Shown: positions 1 through 7,927 of the stretch, one piece after another
Position numbering within the stretch: the stretch's first letter is position 1
Layout of the letters: each line of letters begins with the position of its first letter
Source: Anaerolineales bacterium
GTDB taxonomy: Bacteria; Chloroflexota; Anaerolineae; Anaerolineales; UBA11579
Direction of reading: 5' to 3'
NCBI GenBank assembly: GCA_019637805.1
Contig: JAHBVB010000001.1
Coordinates: 261,875-325,874 of the forward strand
DNA length: 64,000 nucleotides
The notes under the pieces: generated by a model
The model's input: only the letters and a program-made list of their open reading frames with translations
Told to the model about the DNA's origin: nothing
Databases searched by the model: none
Program-made: the position numbers and the translations under genes

Positions 1-648
1 CCAGATCATGCCGATGTGGAGGCCCAAATTGCCGATCTGCAACAGCAGCTGGCTGCGCAGGCGGCGGCAGATGGCCTGCTCTTCTTCGATGATTTCTCTG
101 ACCCCGGCAGCGGATGGTATACCAATGGCGACCCATCTTCCCCGGGTTTATATGCAGGCGATGGCTATGTGTTGCGCGTGACCCAAGGGGTCAGCGGCGG
201 GGCCACCGGCGTATGGGCCATGCCCGGTCGCCTGTTCAGCGACACACGCGTGCAGGTAACGGCCCACAAGCAAACCGGCACGGACAACAACTTTTATGGG
301 GTGCTCTGTCGCATTCAGGGCACCAGCGTCACGGCAAGTTTTTACGCCTTCCTGATCAGCAGCGATGGCTATTACGTGATCGCCAAGCGCATCAACCAAG
401 GCCAACTGGAAGGCATTGGCCAAAGCCAATTGTTGCCCAGCGGGCAAATTCGTCTGGGGACTGAGGAGAACTTGATCGAAGCTGTCTGCGATGGCCCCCG
501 CCTGGCTTTGTACGTGAATGGGGAACTGGTCTTTGAAACCCAGGACAACGCCCTCACCAATGGGCAGGTGGGGCTGATCGCGGGGACTTATGAAAGCACC
601 ACCAGCATCTTTTTTGACGACTTTTCGGTCTTTTCCACCGGAAATTAA
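1..648 (+). CDS. Partial secreted/surface protein with C-terminal concanavalin A-like (DUF1080/LamG-type) domain
   Basis: The frame is open to the left edge of the window, so this is the 3' part of a longer gene; the internal GTG at 16 is probably not the true start. The first ~20 residues are Gln/Ala-rich and look like the end of a coiled coil. The rest (about 180 residues) begins with FFDDFSDPGSGW and ends with IFFDDFSVFS, the paired F-x-D-D-F strands typical of jelly-roll lectin-like domains of the 3-keto-disaccharide hydrolase/LamG kind. Such domains usually bind glycans or decorate extracellular proteins. No catalytic motif is visible and the N-terminal domains are outside the window, so the function is unknown. 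A strong terminator follows directly. Confidence 0.7.
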   Translation, partial: PDHADVEAQIADLQQQLAAQAAADGLLFFDDFSDPGSGWYTNGDPSSPGLYAGDGYVLRVTQGVSGGATGVWAMPGRLFSDTRVQVTAHKQTGTDNNFYGVLCRIQGTSVTASFYAFLISSDGYYVIAKRINQGQLEGIGQSQLLPSGQIRLGTEENLIEAVCDGPRLALYVNGELVFETQDNALTNGQVGLIAGTYESTTSIFFDDFSVFSTGN

Positions 649-660
649 CCGGGCCTAGGA

Positions 661-692
661 ACAGAAAACCCGCCTGTTGGCGGGTTTTCTGT
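661..692. terminator. Bidirectional rho-independent terminator
   Basis: A perfect 14-bp stem (661-674 with 679-692) with a TGTT loop. A-rich and T-rich tails inside the stem make it usable from both sides. It lies between the partial lectin-like gene on the plus strand and the cold-shock gene on the minus strand. Confidence 0.85.
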
Positions 693-714
693 TCTTAGGC
701 TTCAAAAGGCTTGC

Positions 715-924
715 TTAGATCAGGGTTACGTCTTGGGCCTGAGGGCCCTTGTCGCTGTCGCCAACGACAAACTCAACACGCTGGCCTTCTTTCAAAGAAC
801 GAAAGCCATCCATGTTTATCGCGGAAAAATGGACAAAAATGTCGCCGCCAGAATCGCGCTCGAGAAAGCCGTAACCCTTTGCGCTATTGAACCATTTGAC
901 CGTTCCTTGTTCACGTTCTGCCAT
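715..924 (-). CDS. Cold-shock protein (CspA family)
   Basis: A 69-residue single cold-shock domain (OB fold) protein, full length for the family. RNP1 is visible as KGYGFLERD and RNP2 as DIFVHFSAI, preceded by the hallmark [11 protein letters not shown]. It binds single-stranded RNA/DNA and is expected to act as a cytoplasmic RNA chaperone. The start is supported by a GAGGAGA ribosome-binding site a few bases upstream. It is monocistronic, with a terminator downstream and a candidate sigma-70 promoter upstream. A close paralogue lies at 5432-5650. Which copy is cold-induced cannot be told from the sequence. Confidence 0.95.
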   Translation of the reverse strand: MAEREQGTVKWFNSAKGYGFLERDSGGDIFVHFSAINMDGFRSLKEGQRVEFVVGDSDKGPQAQDVTLI

Positions 925-981
925 GTTTCTGAAAATCTCCTCTCAACTGCCGGGCAGCCAACCCGGCCACAGCCTGTGCCG

Positions 982-1009
982 ATTTTACATAGGATAACCA
1001 TTTCTGCAA
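982..1009 (-). promoter_or_regulatory. Candidate sigma-70 promoter of the first cold-shock gene
   Basis: On the minus strand TTGCAG (1004-1009) is separated by 16 bp from TAAAAT (982-987). This places the transcript start about 50 nt upstream of the start codon at 924. Confidence 0.45.
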
Positions 1010-1076
1010 GCAAATGCCTACACCATGTTCATGCAGCAAATCGCCACTGTGGACTACAATGTCCGTGGGGCCAACA

Positions 1077-2759
1077 ATGATCGAGCGTTTACGCAAAGCG
1101 TATATTCCTCTTTTCACGCAAATTACCGTCCCCTACATCCTGCTGGCGCTCTTGATCGCGGCTGGGGGGACTTATGTGGTCACGCGGCTCATTTTCCAAT
1201 CGCTGGAGGAGCGTTTCCTCAACGAGCTTATTCAGACCACCATCATTTCCAAACAAAGCCTGGTGCGCACCGAGGAGAACCTGCTGGCAGCGCAGCGTCT
1301 GGCCGGCAACACTGTCGGTGTTGCCCAAGCGATCAGCGCCGGCGATACAGAGTTGCTGCGCGCGCTGGTGGAACCAGGCGCCTTCAACACCGGCTTAGAA
1401 GCTTTTGCCATCCTGCAGGCAGACGGGCAGGCATTGCTATCGCTCGGCTTGGATGACGCCGGCAACGGTTATCAGGAGCTGCCGACCCAATCAGCTTACA
1501 GCCAGCAGGATTTTGTACGCAAGGCTTTGACCGGCGCTGAGGACACGGCTGGGGATAAGTTCGTGGGCTTGGTGCCCACCCCGGCGGGGCAATACCTTTT
1601 TGTCAGCGGACCCGTCTACTCAGCCAACGGGGAGCTGGTGGGGGCGGCGCTGGCGGGCATCTCCCTGAACACTTTGAGCGCTCAGGTGCGCGCCGAGACA
1701 TTGGCTCAGGTCAGCTTCTATAACGAAAACGGCTTCCCGCTGAGCAGCTCCTTTGAAGAAGCAATGCCTCTTGACCTATTCCAGCTCAATGACCTGCGCA
1801 CCCACCCGGAAGATGGCGTTTCCCGAAATTTGGGCAGTGCACAATCCGGCCAAAATGAGTTGATCAGCGTTTGGCAGGTCAGAGACACACAGGCTTTAGG
1901 CTACCTGGGCGTGGCTCTGGCGCCGCGTTTCCTGGTGCAGGCCAGTCAATTCACCCGAGAAAACACTTTGGTGCTGATGGTGGCCTCGCTGCTGTTGGTG
2001 ATTCTGATCGGCCTGCTGATCGCCAATTACATCAGCCGCCCAATTCAAGAGCTAAAGCTGGCCGCGCAGCAGATCGCGGCAGGCAACCTGCAGGTCAGCG
2101 TGCCCGAGCAGGGCCAAAACGAGATCAGTGTCCTCTCGCAGTCATTTAATGCCATGGCCAAAAGCCTGCGCGGGTCCCGCCGGCAATTGTTCAAGGCCTA
2201 CAACGAAACCATCGAGGGCTGGGCGCAAGCCACAGACATGCGTGACCACGAAACCGAGGGCCACAGCCGCCGGGTGGCAGACCTGTCAGTGGAGCTGGCC
2301 AAAAGCCTGGGGTTGCACGGCTCTGACCTGGTGCACCTCTATCGCGGCGCACTGTTGCACGACATTGGCAAAATTGGCATTCGGGACGAGATACTGCTGA
2401 AGCCCGGCAAACTGGACGCAGAAGAGCTGGTCCAGATGCAAAAGCATCCGGTGCTGGCCAAGGATTTCCTGGAAAAGATCGAATTCCTGCAGCCTGCCAT
2501 GGATGTGCCTTACGCGCACCACGAACGCTGGGACGGCAGCGGCTATCCGCGTGGCCTAAAGGGCACGGAAATTCCGCTGCCTGCGCGCATCTTTGCGGTG
2601 GTGGATGTGTGGGATGCGCTGACCAGCGACCGGCCCTATCGCCGAGCCTGGAGCCAGGCTGAAACCTTGGCCTATATTAAAGAACAAAGTGGCAAACACT
2701 TTGATCCCGCTATGGCGCAAGCTTTCTTGGAATTGATGGAGCCTACGTCAGGGAAATAA
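1077..2759 (+). CDS. Membrane sensor HD-GYP cyclic-di-GMP phosphodiesterase
   Basis: About 560 residues. A first membrane helix (~10-32) is followed by a ~260-residue extracytoplasmic CACHE-like sensor region, a second helix (~295-317), a HAMP linker (NYISRPIQEL...) and a C-terminal HD-GYP domain. The catalytic HD pair is in LLHDIGKIG (~427) and the GYP motif in HHERWDGSGYPRG (~480), followed by ARIFAVVDVWDALTSDRPYR. These features predict hydrolysis of c-di-GMP under an external signal. The family's HPxxG element reads HPVLA here, a small deviation. I chose the ATG at 1077 because the helix then begins near the N terminus; an in-frame ATG at 1014 would add an unlikely Cys/Pro-rich leader. 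Its last 12 bp overlap the convergent gene at 2748. Confidence 0.88.
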   Translation: MIERLRKAYIPLFTQITVPYILLALLIAAGGTYVVTRLIFQSLEERFLNELIQTTIISKQSLVRTEENLLAAQRLAGNTVGVAQAISAGDTELLRALVEPGAFNTGLEAFAILQADGQALLSLGLDDAGNGYQELPTQSAYSQQDFVRKALTGAEDTAGDKFVGLVPTPAGQYLFVSGPVYSANGELVGAALAGISLNTLSAQVRAETLAQVSFYNENGFPLSSSFEEAMPLDLFQLNDLRTHPEDGVSRNLGSAQSGQNELISVWQVRDTQALGYLGVALAPRFLVQASQFTRENTLVLMVASLLLVILIGLLIANYISRPIQELKLAAQQIAAGNLQVSVPEQGQNEISVLSQSFNAMAKSLRGSRRQLFKAYNETIEGWAQATDMRDHETEGHSRRVADLSVELAKSLGLHGSDLVHLYRGALLHDIGKIGIRDEILLKPGKLDAEELVQMQKHPVLAKDFLEKIEFLQPAMDVPYAHHERWDGSGYPRGLKGTEIPLPARIFAVVDVWDALTSDRPYRRAWSQAETLAYIKEQSGKHFDPAMAQAFLELMEPTSGK

Positions 2760-3269
2760 CGGCGGCAAGATAGGCAGCAAGGTCGGGATAATGCCCACCA
2801 CTGTCGGGATCACATTGACAACAGTAGGGACCACATTGACCACCGTGGGCACAACGCCAATCACCGTTGGAACCACGCCGGCAATTGTGGGTACGGCACC
2901 CACCAAGGTGGGAACCACGGGCAGCACGCTGCCACTGGTCTCAGTCGGCTGACCAGGGGGCAAAGGCGTCGCCGTGGCGGTGGCCGCAGCCAAATTAGGC
3001 GTCTCGCTTGGGGCGAACCCGCCAGCCTCTGCATCGCGCTGAGCTTCTTCAATAATGCCCGGGTTGATGGCCGGAAAGTTCAGGCCCGGCATATTCCGGC
3101 CATAGTTTGCGGTGTAGCCTGCCTTGATCGAGATACCCGAGACGCGCCCTAGGCGCAAGTGAGGCGGTTGGGTAATGGCCAGGTTTAACAGCGCCCCCAA
3201 CACCACAAAAATCGGCACCAGGTAGCCGAAACGAACCTCCAGCCGCTTTCCCCTATTGGACTGGCTCAT
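2748..3269 (-). CDS. Membrane-anchored protein with degenerate V-x-x-V-V-P-T heptad repeats, third gene of a sigma-factor operon
   Basis: A 173-residue protein of no family I recognise. It has one N-terminal membrane helix (~14-32), a short middle region rich in Ala, Thr and Pro, and a C-terminal tail of about seven 7-residue repeats of the type (V/I)(V/A/L)x(V/I)(V/I)PT, encoded by a degenerate 21-bp DNA repeat. It ends in Pro-Leu-Phe-Pro. The ATG overlaps the stop of the DUF5667 gene by 4 bp (ATGA), so the two are probably translationally coupled and belong to the sigma-factor operon. The tail could form an extended hydrophobic surface structure; this is inference. It overlaps the HD-GYP gene tail to tail. 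Confidence 0.7.
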   Translation of the reverse strand: MSQSNRGKRLEVRFGYLVPIFVVLGALLNLAITQPPHLRLGRVSGISIKAGYTANYGRNMPGLNFPAINPGIIEEAQRDAEAGGFAPSETPNLAAATATATPLPPGQPTETSGSVLPVVPTLVGAVPTIAGVVPTVIGVVPTVVNVVPTVVNVIPTVVGIIPTLLPILPPLFP

Positions 3270-4195
3270 TTTTTGGTGCCGAAAAGACCTTTGATAATGT
3301 CTAAAGTGGTGTCTAAGGTGTCATCCACTGCATCACTTAGAATCGGAAGAACCCCCCGATTTGCGGGGGTCTCTTCTTTCGGAGAAGCAAGGATGGGGAA
3401 CACTGTCGGGATGATCTCGCGCAAAGGACCGGCAGTAGCGGTGGCGACTATAGCCTTGTCTGCCGGGGCAGCACCGGAGGCCTCAGGCGTTGCGGGTGTG
3501 GGGGTGATGGCCGGCGCAGGGTTAGTGTTGTTCAACGGCTGGAAAAGAAGCTCAAACAGCTTTTCACGCAAATCTGCCTCAGAATTCACCAGTAACTTTT
3601 CCAGAGTATCTTGCTGCACCAGCAATACCTGATTCAACCAAGCAGTCAGTTGAGGATCGTCTTTGGCCGCGCTGCGCAGCTGCTGCACCGTTTCGGCGTA
3701 CAGATTAATGCTGATCTCTTCCAACTCAGCCTGACCTTGAACGGCCACGAGCTCTTGGACACGGCGGTTGGCCAAGGCTGCATCCGCTCGCACAGGGTCG
3801 CTCTGCAGGTTGCGCCACACCTGCTCCGTGGTTAGTTTCACAGGATACAGAGGGTCACCTGGCAAAGCCGATTGGGCCAGCGCCGCCCCGGTGCTCACCA
3901 ACGCGAGGACAACCACCCCCAGGCTGGTTGCCAAACGCAAGAACCCTGAAGAGAACGCGGGGCGACGCCGCGGGCTGGCGCGCATGTATCCATGCAGCAT
4001 GGCGCGGGTCTGCATGCGGAATTCTGGGCGGGGTTTAAACTCGCCGAGCTCCTGCACTTGAGCCGCGGCCGCCAGCATGGGTCGCAATTGCTCTTGCAGC
4101 TCGGGGTGGCGCTGCAAGCATTGCTCCACAGTGGCTTCGCCTGTGCGTAATTGCTCCAAACATTCTTCCAGAGCAATATCCAGCTTAGTTACCAT
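3266..4195 (-). CDS. DUF5667-type membrane protein, candidate anti-sigma factor
   Basis: About 309 residues. The first ~80 residues are cytoplasmic and helical (LEECLEQLR, LQEQLRPML), followed by one membrane helix (~84-104, ending LAQS) and an extracytoplasmic segment starting PGDPLYPVKLTTEQV, the signature of the DUF5667 family. The tail is rich in Pro, Thr and Ala. Such proteins are common next to ECF sigma genes in Chloroflexota and actinobacteria, where an anti-sigma role is suspected rather than shown. The ATG at 4195 follows a GGAGAAG site and lies within the last 11 bp of the sigma gene, so the genes are coupled. An upstream in-frame start at 4255 would intrude further into the sigma gene and is less likely. 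Confidence 0.8.
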   Translation of the reverse strand: MVTKLDIALEECLEQLRTGEATVEQCLQRHPELQEQLRPMLAAAAQVQELGEFKPRPEFRMQTRAMLHGYMRASPRRRPAFSSGFLRLATSLGVVVLALVSTGAALAQSALPGDPLYPVKLTTEQVWRNLQSDPVRADAALANRRVQELVAVQGQAELEEISINLYAETVQQLRSAAKDDPQLTAWLNQVLLVQQDTLEKLLVNSEADLREKLFELLFQPLNNTNPAPAITPTPATPEASGAAPADKAIVATATAGPLREIIPTVFPILASPKEETPANRGVLPILSDAVDDTLDTTLDIIKGLFGTKK

Positions 4196-4742
4196 TCTTC
4201 TCCAATAGTTTTGCCAGGGCTTGTAAACCGCGCATTTGAAGAGCCCGTACTGCACCCTGGCGTTTACCCAGGCTCTTAGCGATTTCTTTTGTACTTAACC
4301 CATGAACGAGTTTCAAGGTCAGCACGTTACGCTGATCCCGGGTTAGCTCTTGCATGCAATCCATAACTTGCTGCACTTCAATACGCAGGCCAACTTGCTG
4401 CGAAACGGGAATAGCGCTCTCGTCGTGTGTGTTAACCACCGCCTCAAGCGGCGCGGTTTCCTTGCGGGTGCGGTAGTGGTCAACCACAGCATTGCGTGCG
4501 ATGCGGAACAGCCAAGCTCTAAAGGGTACCCCGCGGAACTGATAGCTGCCCAGTTTTTCCCAGGCGCGCATAAAGACGTTCGCAGCGATATCTTCTGCAG
4601 TTTGCTGATCTTCAACCCGCAAAAAAATAAAGCGATAAATGCTGTCTATGTACTCGTCATAGAGCGCGGCAAAGGCTTGTTCGCCGCCATTCATCGCCTC
4701 GCGTACCAGCTGGTCTTCCTGGATTTGTGGTGTCTCTTGCAA
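4185..4742 (-). CDS. ECF-type RNA polymerase sigma factor
   Basis: 185 residues with sigma region 2 at ~23-90 (YDEYIDSIYRFIFLRV...AEDIAANVFMRAWEKL) and region 4 at ~125-175 (LTRDQRNVLTLKLVHGLSTKEIAKSLGKRQGAVRALQMRGL), the helix-turn-helix that reads the -35 box. Regions 1 and 3 are absent, as in extracytoplasmic-function sigmas. It heads a three-gene operon with the DUF5667 membrane protein and a heptad-repeat membrane protein, which suggests membrane-gated release of the sigma factor in response to an envelope signal. I could not identify a matching ECF promoter in the window. Confidence 0.92.
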   Translation of the reverse strand: MQETPQIQEDQLVREAMNGGEQAFAALYDEYIDSIYRFIFLRVEDQQTAEDIAANVFMRAWEKLGSYQFRGVPFRAWLFRIARNAVVDHYRTRKETAPLEAVVNTHDESAIPVSQQVGLRIEVQQVMDCMQELTRDQRNVLTLKLVHGLSTKEIAKSLGKRQGAVRALQMRGLQALAKLLEKNGN

Positions 4743-4853
4743 GCTTTCCTTCTTAACCTAACGTTAGCCTGCGCAGTATACCTGTTTCGCCATAAATGAA
4801 CGAACGATTAATTAACAGGCATCTCCCCGCTCTGAACGCGCACATAGTCGCCG

Positions 4854-5222
4854 CTAGACTAAGGATAATTGTTCCTCAACCACTTGCATAAACGCACTAA
4901 GCCGGTAAGGCTTAAAGATGTAGGCGTGGAATTGCTGGCCTTGCAGACCCTGCTCGATCACTGCGCGGGGTGCGGCCGTGCAGGCCACCACCCGAATGCC
5001 AGCCGATGCGTTCTGCGCCCCCAAGCGGCTCAGAAAGGTGCGAGCGTCCATGTCTGGAAGCCAATAATCATAGAGAATCAGCTCAGGCGAAAATTGAGCC
5101 ACCAGTTCCAACCCCTCATGCGCGCTCTGCGCCAGGCAAACCTCATGGGCATAATTCCGCAAAATTTGGGCCGCGATTTCAGCGCTGTCGGGCATATCTT
5201 CCACTACCAGAACTCTAGCCAT
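4854..5222 (-). CDS. Single-domain response regulator (receiver only)
   Basis: 122 residues forming one CheY-like receiver. The acidic pair is Glu8-Asp9, the phosphoacceptor is Asp52 (LILYDYWLPDMD), the switch Thr is at 81 and the conserved Lys at 103 (IFKPYR). There is no output domain, so it should act by protein contact or as a phosphorelay intermediate. It has no adjacent kinase; the kinase at 13.7 kb and the GAF-PAS kinase at 34.1 kb are the nearest without an obvious adjacent partner. It stands alone between the sigma operon and the second cold-shock gene. Confidence 0.88.
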   Translation of the reverse strand: MARVLVVEDMPDSAEIAAQILRNYAHEVCLAQSAHEGLELVAQFSPELILYDYWLPDMDARTFLSRLGAQNASAGIRVVACTAAPRAVIEQGLQGQQFHAYIFKPYRLSAFMQVVEEQLSLV

Positions 5223-5312
5223 CCCTCACCTATTCAAGAACTTGACGGTAGCACATTCAAGTACAGCAAGAGCTAACAACTTTATTAGGCTGACTTGGAG
5301 GTTATGCGCGCG

Positions 5313-5341
5313 TTGACACGCAAATCTGCGCATGCTAGAAT
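5313..5341 (+). promoter_or_regulatory. Strong sigma-70 promoter of the second cold-shock gene
   Basis: TTGACA (5313-5318), a 17-bp spacer and TAGAAT (5336-5341). Transcription would start near 5348, giving an ~85-nt 5' leader before the ATG at 5432. Long structured leaders are usual for cspA-type mRNAs and can act as temperature-responsive elements. Confidence 0.8.
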
Positions 5342-5431
5342 TTTTGCGGTGCTAGCAGCTCTCCTTTGCGCAGTAGCTGTTCCAACTGATCAGGACCTCT
5401 AGCAGAATTTGAAGAAAGGAGGACCGAGATC

Positions 5432-5650
5432 ATGGCGGAACGCGTTACCGGCACGGTAAAGTGGTTTAATGCCACCAAAGGCTTTGGCTTCATCTCACCC
5501 GATGACGGCGAAGATGTCTTTGTGCATTTCAGTGCGATCGTAGGCGATGGATACCGTAGCCTGGATGAAGGACAACGGGTGGAATTTGTGATCGTCCAGG
5601 GACAAAAAGGTCCCCAGGCTCAGGACGTCACTCCAGTAATGCAAATGTAA
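5432..5650 (+). CDS. Cold-shock protein (CspA family)
   Basis: A 72-residue cold-shock domain protein with [15 protein letters not shown] (RNP1) and DVFVHFSAI (RNP2), close to the paralogue at 715-924. The typical C-terminal sequence [11 protein letters not shown] completes the five-stranded OB fold. A strong AAGGAGG site lies 9 nt before the ATG, and the gene has its own consensus promoter, a leader of about 85 nt and a terminator, so it is a well-expressed single-gene unit. Predicted role: RNA chaperone and antiterminator in the cytoplasm. Confidence 0.96.
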   Translation: MAERVTGTVKWFNATKGFGFISPDDGEDVFVHFSAIVGDGYRSLDEGQRVEFVIVQGQKGPQAQDVTPVMQM

Positions 5651-5654
5651 CTTT

Positions 5655-5682
5655 AAAAGCGCAGCCCAATGGCTGCGCTTTT
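5655..5682 (+). terminator. Rho-independent terminator after the cold-shock gene
   Basis: A 12-bp stem (5655-5666 with 5671-5682), CAAT loop, followed by a T-run. It lies 5 nt after the stop codon. Confidence 0.9.
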
Positions 5683-5897
5683 TTTATTCAATTGGAAGTC
5701 CGCTGGGCAAGCCAAAATGGGCTCACTGCTGGTGATGCGAGAGAGGTTTTCCCGACATATGAGTAAAAGATTATACAAACTCAGGGCATTTACATTTACA
5801 TTGACATCTGCTTTTGCAGAAGCTATTATCAGCTCGCTCAGCCCTGGCAGGTGCCCTGGCGCCGCCCACCCCTGAAAGCGATCGGAGTTTGCCTGAG

Positions 5898-6704
5898 ATG
5901 AAGAAAACCTGGATTGTATTGCTTACTGTATTTGCCCTGACCCTGGGTGTGGTTACCCCGGTTATGGCCGCGGCCACCTATGATCTAAACGTGCACAACG
6001 ACACGGAAGGCACCGTAAAGATCACCCTGACCGGCCCCAAGAACTATAGCTTTGATGTGGAGCCCGGCAAGCTATTAAAGACCGTGGAAGAGGGCACCTA
6101 TAAGTACACCTATACGGCCTGTGGCGGCGAGAAGGTGAGCGGTGAAATCACCGTAAATTCCTCGCTGCAGTGGCTGGTGATCCCGCCCTGTTCCGCTCCT
6201 TTGGAGTATGCCAAGTTCACAGTCAGCAGCCGCATCCCGAGCCAGGTAACTGTCAAGTTGACCGGGCCGGCAAGCTACGACTTGGCTATCTCTCCTCTTG
6301 AGAACAACCGCTTCCTTAGCCTGGCAGTCGGCAACTACGCCTATTCCTATGAGGCCTGCGGCGGCACCTATGGTGGCGAGGTTCGTATCCTCAAAAACGG
6401 CACCGGCAACCTGATCATCTACCCCTGTGAAGTGGTGGATGTGAAGCTGGCCCAGTTGGCCTCGGATCCTGACCAATTTGGCAGCAGCAATCTGCGCATT
6501 GGCAGCCATTACAGCTTCCCCATCCGCATCACGCTGATTGGCCCCACCAGCTATTCGGTGGTGGCGTCTCTGGGTATGAACCGCTTCAATGTGTTCCCGG
6601 GCACCTATGATTACTACTATTCCGCTTACGGTATCGCCCGCAGCGGTACGGTGACCGTCGGTGAATCCGGCGCCTGGGTGACCATCAGCCCGCTGCGTCC
6701 CTAA
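5898..6704 (+). CDS. Secreted protein with three copies of an undescribed ~75-residue repeat
   Basis: 268 residues from the ATG at 5898, which directly begins a signal peptide (MKKTWIVLL...PVMAAA); the upstream in-frame ATG at 5814 would bury this signal. The mature part contains three copies of one module, each with a TLTGP-x-x-Y core, a turn with a Lys or Asn-Arg, a GTY-x-Y-x-Y strand and, in copies 1 and 2, an ACGG motif, then a short beta strand. Copy 3 has lost the Cys. A second protein with two such modules is at 7928-8539. The pattern of alternating hydrophobics suggests small beta-sandwich domains with a conserved Cys that may pair with the later PC motif (VIPPC, IYPC). No known function; probably an extracellular or cell-surface protein. 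Confidence 0.78.
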   Translation: MKKTWIVLLTVFALTLGVVTPVMAAATYDLNVHNDTEGTVKITLTGPKNYSFDVEPGKLLKTVEEGTYKYTYTACGGEKVSGEITVNSSLQWLVIPPCSAPLEYAKFTVSSRIPSQVTVKLTGPASYDLAISPLENNRFLSLAVGNYAYSYEACGGTYGGEVRILKNGTGNLIIYPCEVVDVKLAQLASDPDQFGSSNLRIGSHYSFPIRITLIGPTSYSVVASLGMNRFNVFPGTYDYYYSAYGIARSGTVTVGESGAWVTISPLRP

Positions 6705-6720
6705 TCCCCTCACCAACTCC

Positions 6721-6750
6721 AAAGAGGCGCCCAAGGCGCCTCTTTCTTTT
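6721..6750 (+). terminator. Rho-independent terminator
   Basis: An 11-bp stem (6721-6731 with 6735-6745), CAA loop and a T-rich tail, after the three-repeat secreted protein. Confidence 0.88.
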
Positions 6751-6768
6751 TAACCCTAAACCAGCGCA

Positions 6769-6774
6769 TATAAT
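6769..6774 (+). promoter_or_regulatory. -10 box of trmB, probably leaderless
   Basis: A perfect TATAAT ends 9 nt before the ATG of trmB at 6784, and no ribosome-binding site fits in between. The upstream terminator ends just before it, so trmB needs its own promoter here. The -35 box is not recognisable. Confidence 0.55.
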
Positions 6775-6783
6775 CTGTTTGCC

Positions 6784-7458
6784 ATGGCCCGCGGACGCCG
6801 TCTTTTTCGACTTAAGCACATCACTCTGGACCCACAAACCGCGGCCAAATATTTGCTCGACCTGCCTGCCGAGAGCCTGCGCCATGATCCCCTCGCCCAC
6901 CCGCCCCTGAGCGCTGAAGCGCTCTTCGGTGACAGTCGGCCGCTGGCGGTAGACGTAGGTACAGGCACCGGGGAATACGTGGTGGAGCTGGCCGCTGAGG
7001 ATCCGGGCACGAACTTCGTGGGCATCGAGGTCTCGCACCGGCTGGCGACCTATGCCGCCCATCTGGCCGCCCGGCGCCGGCTGGACAACCTGCGCATTGT
7101 ACGCGCCAACTTCAGCCTGCTGCGGCCGTTGCTGCCCGCAGCAGGCTGGCAGCGCGCCAGCCTGCACTTCCCAGATCCGGAACACAAGCGCAGGGACCAA
7201 AAGCGCAGCCTGTTCCGCCTGGGGTTTTTGGATGCCATGGCGCACGTTTTGACGCCCGGCGGGGAGCTGAGCATTGCCAGCGACAAACACGACTACTTCT
7301 TAAGCATGCTGGCTGAGGTGGAACAAGACCAACGCTTCGTGAAGACGCATCCCGAAGCCTACTTGCTTGGGGTGCAGGGCCTGCACAAATCTCGCTTCCA
7401 GCAATTCTGGGAGCGCAAGGGGGTTACACCGGCCCAGGTGATCTTGCGCAGGGTGTAG
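6784..7458 (+). CDS. trmB: tRNA (guanine-N7-)-methyltransferase
   Basis: 224 residues. It should methylate N7 of G46 in the variable loop of tRNAs using S-adenosylmethionine. The SAM motif I is VDVGTGTGEYVVELA (~55-69), the acidic end of motif II is in NFVGIEVSHRL, and the family hallmark appears as HFPDPEHKRRDQKRSL, a variant of the usual FPDPWPKKRHHKRR with Trp-Pro replaced by Glu-His. The length matches the family. It is monocistronic with a TATAAT box very close to the ATG. It lies between two genes of the same secreted repeat family, with no evident functional link. Confidence 0.88.
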   Translation: MARGRRLFRLKHITLDPQTAAKYLLDLPAESLRHDPLAHPPLSAEALFGDSRPLAVDVGTGTGEYVVELAAEDPGTNFVGIEVSHRLATYAAHLAARRRLDNLRIVRANFSLLRPLLPAAGWQRASLHFPDPEHKRRDQKRSLFRLGFLDAMAHVLTPGGELSIASDKHDYFLSMLAEVEQDQRFVKTHPEAYLLGVQGLHKSRFQQFWERKGVTPAQVILRRV

Positions 7459-7460
7459 GT

Positions 7461-7496
7461 TAAAAACCAACAGCGCAGCAATGCTGCGCTGTTGGT
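7461..7496 (-). terminator. Terminator for the convergent 65-residue gene
   Basis: A 15-bp stem (7466-7480 with 7482-7496). On the minus strand it is followed by a T-run (complement of AAAAA at 7462-7466), so it mainly ends minus-strand transcription; it may also stop trmB transcripts. Confidence 0.75.
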
Positions 7497-7514
7497 GTGC
7501 TGCGGCCTAAAAAG

Positions 7515-7712
7515 CTAAGAGCTCTTCTTAAGCACGGGCAGGCCAGTGGCCATTTCCGCTACGGTATAGCCGGCGGGCACGGCGTCAATTGCGCCTTCCT
7601 TGATCTCCTTGGAGAAGAAATGCAGCGTGCGCGGCTTGCCGTTCTTACTGGTGCGCGTCTGGGCGTGCAAGTAATACTTCTGTCCCTTGGAATTTGTAAA
7701 TTCGTATGCCAT
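7515..7712 (-). CDS. Small conserved protein of unknown function (65 residues)
   Basis: A 65-residue basic protein beginning MAYEFTNSKGQKYYLH and ending GLPVLKK. I recognise the pattern (YEF-x-N-SKG-x-KYYLH, then FF-KEIKEGA-DAVPAGY-V-E) as a small conserved protein that recurs in Chloroflexota and some candidate phyla, but no function is known to me. No Cys, membrane segment or signal is seen. An AAGGAGT site lies 8 nt before the ATG, and a good terminator follows, so it is a real single-gene unit. Confidence 0.82.
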   Translation of the reverse strand: MAYEFTNSKGQKYYLHAQTRTSKNGKPRTLHFFSKEIKEGAIDAVPAGYTVAEMATGLPVLKKSS

Positions 7713-7927
7713 GCTAGTACTCCTTATAGAGGTTATAGAGCTGAGTACTGATTAACCCAACATACGCGATTCTAGCACCCTAAACAAACGAACTGCAATC
7801 AAATTTGAAAGCGAAAAAGTTCGCCTTTTAGGCGCGACTAAATCTTCACGGGTTCAGCTTGACATTCCAAATTCAATGCAATAGGATTCAAGCTGGATTT
7901 CCCCAGACCCCAAAGGAGAACGACCCT

